From contig CM037590.1 of the NCBI GenBank assembly GCA_021018995.1, positions 79,268,097 to 79,332,096 on the forward strand: a stretch of DNA of 64,000 nucleotides, given 5' to 3'. Under the pieces are notes generated by a model. That model had not been told where the DNA came from. It made no database searches and was given only the letters and a program-made list of their open reading frames with translations. The translations under genes were made by a program, and so were the position numbers. This DNA is from Chloranthus sessilifolius (lineage: Eukaryota; Streptophyta; Magnoliopsida; Chloranthales; Chloranthaceae). Each line of letters begins with the position of its first letter. The first letter of the stretch is position 1. Below, piece by piece: positions 57,915 through 64,000 of the stretch.

Positions 57915-58765
57915 CCGTGATGGGATTGATGGGTTGTTGGGGTGATACAGCGATGGGACTTTGGAGATTTCTTCTCTTTTCTTCATTTTTGCTGTAGTAG
58001 GGCCTGGCGGTCGCCAATGGGATGTAGTGTCTTGGGAAGGTGATGTCGCGATGGGATATCGATGATTTTTCCTTTCTTCGGTTGTGTGTTGGGGTGAGCA
58101 CCAGTAGTTGCAAGTGAAATGAGGTGCGAGAAAGACTTTTCTCTTTCTTTCTATCGTAGCGAATCATAGAGGTGATGGGACATTGGGGGTCTGCGTTAAG
58201 ATCTGTGGGATTACAGGTTGTAGGCCTAATGGGGGTCTTTGGATCATGGTGGTTTTTTCTATTATTGAGATGTGATGGGACGTGGGAGGAGTCCCTCTGC
58301 TTTTGTGATGGGATATTGGTTGAGCATAGTTAGCGATGGGACATTTAGGGGGTTTTACTCTATGCAAGGTTTCAGAGCGGTGTGATTGATGTCGGGGCTG
58401 TAAAACAGTATAAAGTTGTTGTGTCGTGATGGGCCCCATGGTGAGAACAACTTGTAGTCGGCTCGCGAGGGGACATGTTCATGAATGTGTGGTGGGGTTG
58501 TGTCTAGATGTTTTGGGTGGTGATGTTTGTGATGGGACGTTGATGGGATATTTGTGTGATAAGTGCATCATGTTTCTTTCTTTGGTAGATCTTGGGTTAT
58601 ATAAGATCACATTGTGGTTGCGCCGTGACTGGCTTCGTCTTTGGCTTCTCATGAGAGGATGCATGATGGCATGGCTGATTTAGGTCAATGAATTTAGATA
58701 TTGAGGTGGTATCATGTGTGTGCATCTTGTCGCGATGGGACATGCGTGAAGGGGTTATGCGATGG
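57915..58765 (+). repeat. GATGGGAC motif array, a dozen or more copies
   Basis: Copies of (T/C)GATGGGA(C/T) followed by a short variable stretch, irregularly spaced 20-100 bp, all on the plus strand. No tandem unit explains them. Confidence 0.75.
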
Positions 58766-61700
58766 GGTTCTCCCTCTCCGGTGGAATCGTGTTGGGATGA
58801 GGGAAAGTGACGGTGCCATTCTCTCTTTGAATAGCCTGTGAGGCTACGCGATTGGGATAGGAGGATTTTGACCATGACGGGATAAAAAGGTGTGAGGGTG
58901 TGGATTTTATCTAAAGTCAGGAATCGCGCGCCTATTTTCGGTCGCTTAATATGATTGTATGCCTATATTTGGGTGTGTGATTGAAGGTTTGAAGGGGTTG
59001 TTTATGCGTGTGGACGTGTGCATGTTATTGGATTATGCGGTCTAACCATAGCGCGTCATTGAGACGTCACCAGGTCATTATGCATGCGACCTTTCGTATT
59101 GCGTGGCATGAGTGGGTTGTTTATTAGGGTTGCGCGGTTTATAGTGAGTGCATGATTGGAGCATCGCATCATTTGTGTGGGCGATAATTTTATTGCATGC
59201 TCTAGTCAGAGCATGCTATTTAGGTTGTCTTGTGATGTTCATTGCAGGATCGAAGTTACTTGCGTGTCTTTGGTGCGTGATAGAGTCCGTACTCTATATT
59301 AGTGAGGGAGCCTTCATTTGCTTTTCATCCCTCAGTTTAGTCTCGACTTTTACTTTTTCTAAGTCTCTTATGCTTTAAAATTCATGTTTTAGCGATATTG
59401 GATGATCTAGCCGTTTGATTGAGATGTCATTTCTTCCTATGTTCGTGATTTTGCATGATCTTCATCCTGAGGTGATGCTCGGGGATGACATTATTCTGGG
59501 AATGAGCGATATTGGGAAAGAGGAGCCAAGTCTTCACATCGGTCCCTTTTAGGGAGCAGTGAAGGAAGTGTAGGGGAGGCGGCGATGGAGGAGGTGAAGA
59601 TGGCGAAAGAGAAGGAGTTACAAGTGGAGGGATGTATTCCCCAACCAATCCTTCCTGAAGCCTCCGATTGGACGCTCCAAGTTGGGCGCTGCTGTTTCTG
59701 ACGCTTCCAATTGGACCCTTTGCCCCTCGCTTAGTGTTCGTTTCGGGACTCCAGTTTTTGTTTTGGGTTGTAGATTAGGTTCTAGGTTGTAAGTTCAGGA
59801 GGTATGCCTTCGGTGATACTTGTAAAAATTTTAGGTTATAAATAAAGAAGTGTTTTTAAACTTATCAATGGATTAGTCAGACCTATTTGATTCATTTAAT
59901 TTATTTAGGATTTGACTTAGCTTAGAGTTTTAGGATTCATTCCGGATTTATTCAGGGTTTATCCCAAAATTAATTTGTGTTATTGAGTTCCATTTAGAGG
60001 GTTGATTTTATTAAGTTCGTCGGAGGCATATTTTTTTGTGGTCCAAACAAGTCAAGGTTTCATTTTAGAGAGTTTTTTGTCGGTCTACATTTTAGGATTT
60101 TTTTTGTTTTGGTCTTAGGTTTGATTTGGGATAACCCCTATTAAGAATGTGTGAGTTTTCCACAAGTTCTAGATGGTTGTTGGGTGTTTTGATCCTATTG
60201 GTTTATCTAGACTCGGGGTGGATTTGTGCTTCCTAGGGGTAAGTGTTGTGTGATTATTGGTTCATCTAGGTTTGCCACGGATTGTGGTTTTGCAAGGAGG
60301 GTATGTGTCTAGTTTAGGTTTAATTAGATTGGGAGGTTTTTTTTTTTTTTTAAATGTGACACTTGTTACTTTGTGGTTTAGGAAGGTGTAGTTTATATAA
60401 GTGTAAGCCAAAGGCTTTGGGTTTTTATTTTGAATCTCATTTTGAGTTTTGGGGCATTTTTTTTTGTTTGTGATCTAGGGCATTTTTGTTCATTAATGTC
60501 TTTTCTTCCTTTCTATTTTATATCTCGAGTATTGAACCTGAAGAGTTGTGATTATTGAGTAAATTATTGGGAATGGACAGGATTGGGAATGCGAGGTAGC
60601 AGTCAAATTGCTACCATGCTAAGGAAAGAGGTGGAGGAGAAAAAGATGGTAGAAAGGAAACCCAAGGATAAGGGATGGTCAAAGATCTCATGATCGATGC
60701 CTATTTTTTCTCAGTAGGCTCTGTGGATTCAGTGTTAGTTGCTCCTCCTTGTTATGCTTTCAAAGGTGAGCTCCCAAAGGTGGATCTCGCAGGTCCTGGG
60801 TGGCTTTTTGTGAGCCACTCTTTTTTTCTGTCGGCTCGGGGTGGGGAAAGGTTGTCATTGTTAGAATTCGTTCAGGCTGCATTCCTTCGGGTTTCTCCGA
60901 GATTTCTCGTTTCCTGAATAAATTCGGATTCCCGCATTGCCTGAACGTACAGATTTTAAATTTCTTATTTTAAGTTGTATATTCAGAGGGTATGCCCTCG
61001 GTGTATTGTGTAATGATTTTATCTACTTATGAAGCGATTATGATTTTAGTTCCATTTGTGGTTATTCAGTAAATTTTTGGTTTGGTTTACTTTGTAGCTT
61101 ACTTTATTTATTTTGAGTGTGATGTTTACCTCTTGCATTTGTCTTTGCTTCCTTTTAGCGCCGTCAGCCGTCATCGGGACTTGGATGCTTCCTGAGCTGG
61201 CGTAGTGGTGGTTGAAGGTTGCTTTGTATCTACACATGCAAAGGTAACGCTATCAATAATTTTTGTTCTCCCCCTTGCTAGTTGTCAAGGGGGGCATGTG
61301 TCTCAGACTGGGGCCTGGTAGTAGAGGTGGATATTTGCTCTCTTTTTTTTCTTTTTTTCTTTTTTTTTTAAAAATAAAAATAATGCAACAAGAAAATCAA
61401 ATAAAAAATAAAAATGTCCCAGTGTAGGAGCGTGGTAGGATTGGCAGTACAATATCTTCAGTAATATTCTCCGGATGGTGACCTCATTATTCCTCACCTT
61501 CTTTGTGGATGAGTCGGCGCTTCTAAGGTGATTCTCCTTCTGATAAAAAAAAATGCCCCAGTGTCTAGATGCAATAGAACTTTTTTGGGTTTTAAATGAG
61601 CACTTTAGGTCTATAAGAAGTCATGGGTATTTGGTGAGTTAGTTTTGAAGAAAAGTTTATTAGTACTGTCAACGAACTAGGGGAGGTCATTTTGATTATG

Positions 61701-62284
61701 CCAGTTGTATACCGGGGTCTATCTTTGGGTGGTGGTCATCCTATCCCGTGGTTATCAGGGAGAAGTATGGTAGATATAGTATGTGCTTGCATCAGTCATC
61801 ATTCATCAATTTTTAGTTTCATTCCTAGCAGTGTCCTGTAAGGCTTCTAATTTATCATCCGAAATAAAAAAAAGAATAGGGGTGTAAGGCTCAATGATGT
61901 GGGGATTAGTTTGTATCTAATGCCTTGCAAAAGGAATGAGTAAAATAATCTGCTTCTCAGAGGGATACGGGGTGCCATGATCGACCTCTCCGTCATGTTT
62001 CAGTACCATCAAAGTCTCACATTCTAAGGTTAGCAGGAGTTTGTCCTCCTCCCGCCACCTTGCGACGATATCTAATAGTATGGGGACATCAGGGAGGCCC
62101 TCGCGACTTGCTTATACATTTCTAGTAAAGTTACCAGAGATGTCCTCATGGCCTACTTACGCTTCCCTGAGCTCATTGACTTGTTCATTCGTCGTAATGC
62201 TCTCACTCGATTTTTTTTATATATGTATTTTTGAAAGCAACCTGCTAGCGAAAGAATAATGAGTTTTGATTGATCGTGGCATCT

Positions 62285-63640
62285 TTATTTTTTTTTTGCT
62301 CTAAGGTCTCCTCCAATGGCGGGGAAGGGAAATGAGGATTGGGTGTTACTAATACTTTTGAAAGAGATTAGGTATGTCAGTAGTCCTTCAATCAGATTGC
62401 TCGAATAAGGTAGTAGGCGATAAATTAGAGGTCTTAAGGATGTTCTGAGAATTGATGACGTACGACCAATGAATGGGTCTTGACGACTACGGGGGTGATA
62501 AGTATAAGTATCTAACCACGAGATGTGATGATTACAAGGATAAGGGTAGTATTTTCTAAGATACATGGCATTCCAAGAGCTAGAGAGTTCTTCCTCGTCT
62601 TGGTTCGCCAATTTGTATGCATTCCCAGGGTATGCGGCTATTATAACGTAAGGGCCTTCCCAGTTTGGTTTCAGTTTTCCTTTCGGATGGGCGTGCTTGA
62701 AAGGCATAATTTTCTTTAAGACTAATTCTCCAATATTAAAGGTTCGTTCATGGACTTTCTTATCGTAGGCGCTGGCCACTCTCCTCTGATATACCTGAGC
62801 ATGATTAGCTACCCTTAGACGTATCTCATCGAGTTGCTCTAGCTGCGTAAGTAGGGCAATTCTCCTCTCATCTAAGGAGAGCACATCATCGATTTGAATC
62901 CGTAAGGATGGTACTTATGTCTCATATGGTAGGATTGCCTCCATCCCATAGGTAAGGAGGTAGGTATTTTGACCAGTGGCCATACGAATAGAGGTCCTAT
63001 AGGCCCAGAGTGCTTCTGGTAGTCGTTCGGGCCAGTCGGCTCCATTATTTGTCTCTGTTGTGCATTTCAAAATTTGAATCAACATTTTGTTTGTAGCTTC
63101 TACTTGTCTATTTCCTTGAGGGTAGAACGATGATGAGTGGCGTAGATTGATGCTGAACTTCTTACATAACTTCTTCGTCTTCTCTACGATGAACTATGGT
63201 CCGTTGTCGGTGATGAACATCCTGGGTACTCCAAACCTGGTGATGATATTTTAAATGATCAACCTTACGAGTGTTGAAGTGGTGATTCTGACATAGGAGA
63301 CAGCTTCTGCCCATTTGGTGTAGTATTCGGTTGCCATAAGTATGAATGCATGCTTGTGAGTGTTTCCAACTGTGTCTATGGTAGGTCCGATGACGTTGAA
63401 GCCCCACATCGAAAATGGCCACGGCGAGGTCATAGTGTTCAATACAAGTGATGGAGCTTTGATAAGTGGGGCATCTTCTTAGCATTACTTGCAGAATTGG
63501 ACGTAGAGGTGGCAATCTCTTATCATTGTCCGCCAGAAGTAGCCTTATCGTATGACTTGGTCGGCGAGTCTTTGTCTACCGGTGTGAGCGCCACAGGCAC
63601 TTCTGTGTGCTTCTCGAATGATGTATTATCCTTCGACGAT
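62285..63640 (-). pseudogene. Tat/Ogre-type integrase, minus strand (fossil)
   Basis: N-terminal finger at about 63490-63600 (CGAHTGRQRLADQV, YFWRTMIRDCHLYVQFC), core at 63251-63442 (SPWPFSMWGFNVIGPTID, EYYTKWAEAVSY), C-terminal part at 62285-62884 (ANHAQVYQRRVASAYDKKVHER, FNIGELVLKKI, KPNWEGPYVI, WNAMYLRKYYP). These phrases are diagnostic of the Tat lineage. Broken in several places. Confidence 0.92.
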
Positions 63641-64000
63641 TGTGACACATCGTAGCAGTACTCCTTTGGTGAAGGCTTCTTTATATAATATTTCATCGAG
63701 TATGCAGAATCAGGCGCATCGGTTCCTTATAGTCTTCCATTCGATCTTCGTAGCGTATGGAGGAATGTGTTGATGCTTCAAGAAGTTCAAGATGTTGAAA
63801 TACCATCGTTGTCCATCGTAGATTGGTGAGTTTTCAAATCTGAACATTGCCACTTTGGTTTCTGACTTAACGTGATTTTCCATTGTGATTGCTTCTTGTG
63901 GTCCTGTGCTCATGGGGAGGATTTGTAATTCTCTCTTAACGGTCCATGCTACCTCGTGGGCAGGTACTATCAGCTTTTTGATAGAGAAGGTCTTGGTACT
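63641..64000 (-). pseudogene. RNase H-integrase linker of the minus-strand Tat-type element, off the right edge (fossil)
   Basis: Reads RWYFNILNFLKHQHIPPYATKIEWKTIRN in successive phrases, matching the conserved W.YDI..YL......A....R..IRR linker that precedes Tat integrases. RT and gag would lie to the right of the window. Confidence 0.8.

Larger units (their letters stand above)
56773..62284 (-). other. Long 3' spacer of the minus-strand Tat-type element
   Basis: About 5.5 kb between integrase and the polypurine tract, without a recognised domain on either strand. Contents: three ~83-bp tandem units (56975-57195; gggcatcccgtcgcgtgg phrases); a plus-strand GATGGGAC array (57915-58765); CG-rich stretches at 58915-59270; and two plus-strand tail modules with matching sequence (59785-59870 and 60970-61050). 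Short plus-strand frames lie just before these tails. By analogy with the other Tat element these may be remnants of two antisense accessory units, but no PMD motif is visible. Confidence 0.55.

Noticed and set aside
58426-58683. 85-residue plus-strand frame with hydrophobic stretches as a membrane protein
   Set aside because: It lies inside the GATGGGAC array, has no homologous motif and a matching open frame on the other strand.
1-64000. A host gene cluster or pathway
   Set aside because: All recognisable coding sequence belongs to transposable elements except the chaperonin-60 alpha fragment.

Overview
This is plant nuclear DNA made almost entirely of transposable elements. The evidence is Athila-type and Tat/Ogre-type Ty3/Gypsy elements, chromovirus-like LTRs, an L1-type LINE with the plant-specific DUF4283/zinc-knuckle ORF1, a CACTA-type transposon end, a Ty1/Copia scrap and a fragment of the nuclear gene for chloroplast chaperonin-60 alpha. 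The host is probably an angiosperm; the sequence does not narrow it further. I see no intact host gene, no tRNA or rRNA gene and no CRISPR array.

Layout, left to right. 1-859: end of a chromovirus-like LTR lying against a LINE. 860-4375: truncated L1-type LINE, minus strand. 4376-6655: mosaic with a Copia integrase scrap, microsatellites, a chaperonin-60 alpha fragment and a CACTA terminus. 6659-8185: remnant of an Athila-like 3' end with a 461-bp tandem duplication. 8186-27057: nearly full-length but broken Athila-type element, minus strand, with 3.2-kb LTRs. 27058-33050 and 47287-50379: 3' half of a plus-strand Tat-type element, running from the end of integrase through two antisense plant-mobile-domain (PMD) units to its polypurine tract and 3' LTR. 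33051-47281: a younger, broken, plus-strand Athila-type element inserted into that Tat element, with a clear 5-bp target duplication (CCAGC). 50380 to about 54015: two nested, related LTRs. About 54015-64000: 3' LTR, long spacer and integrase of a second Tat-type element, minus strand, running off the right edge.

The most unusual pattern concerns repeated short palindromes. Every LTR family resolved well enough to inspect has its own array of a short palindrome or hairpin motif, and each family uses a different one. In three of the Gypsy elements the same family-specific motif array recurs inside the element, next to an accessory transcription unit: ahead of the extra 3' ORF in both Athila elements, and ahead of each antisense PMD unit in the plus-strand Tat element. 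In several places a TATA-like box lies just downstream of, or inside, the array. This suggests that accessory genes of these elements have internal promoters built from the same cis-elements as the LTR U3. That is an inference from sequence position, not a demonstrated function.

Element parts are treated as fossils: identity, extent, family and nesting are given, without lesion maps. Percent identities are estimates by eye.
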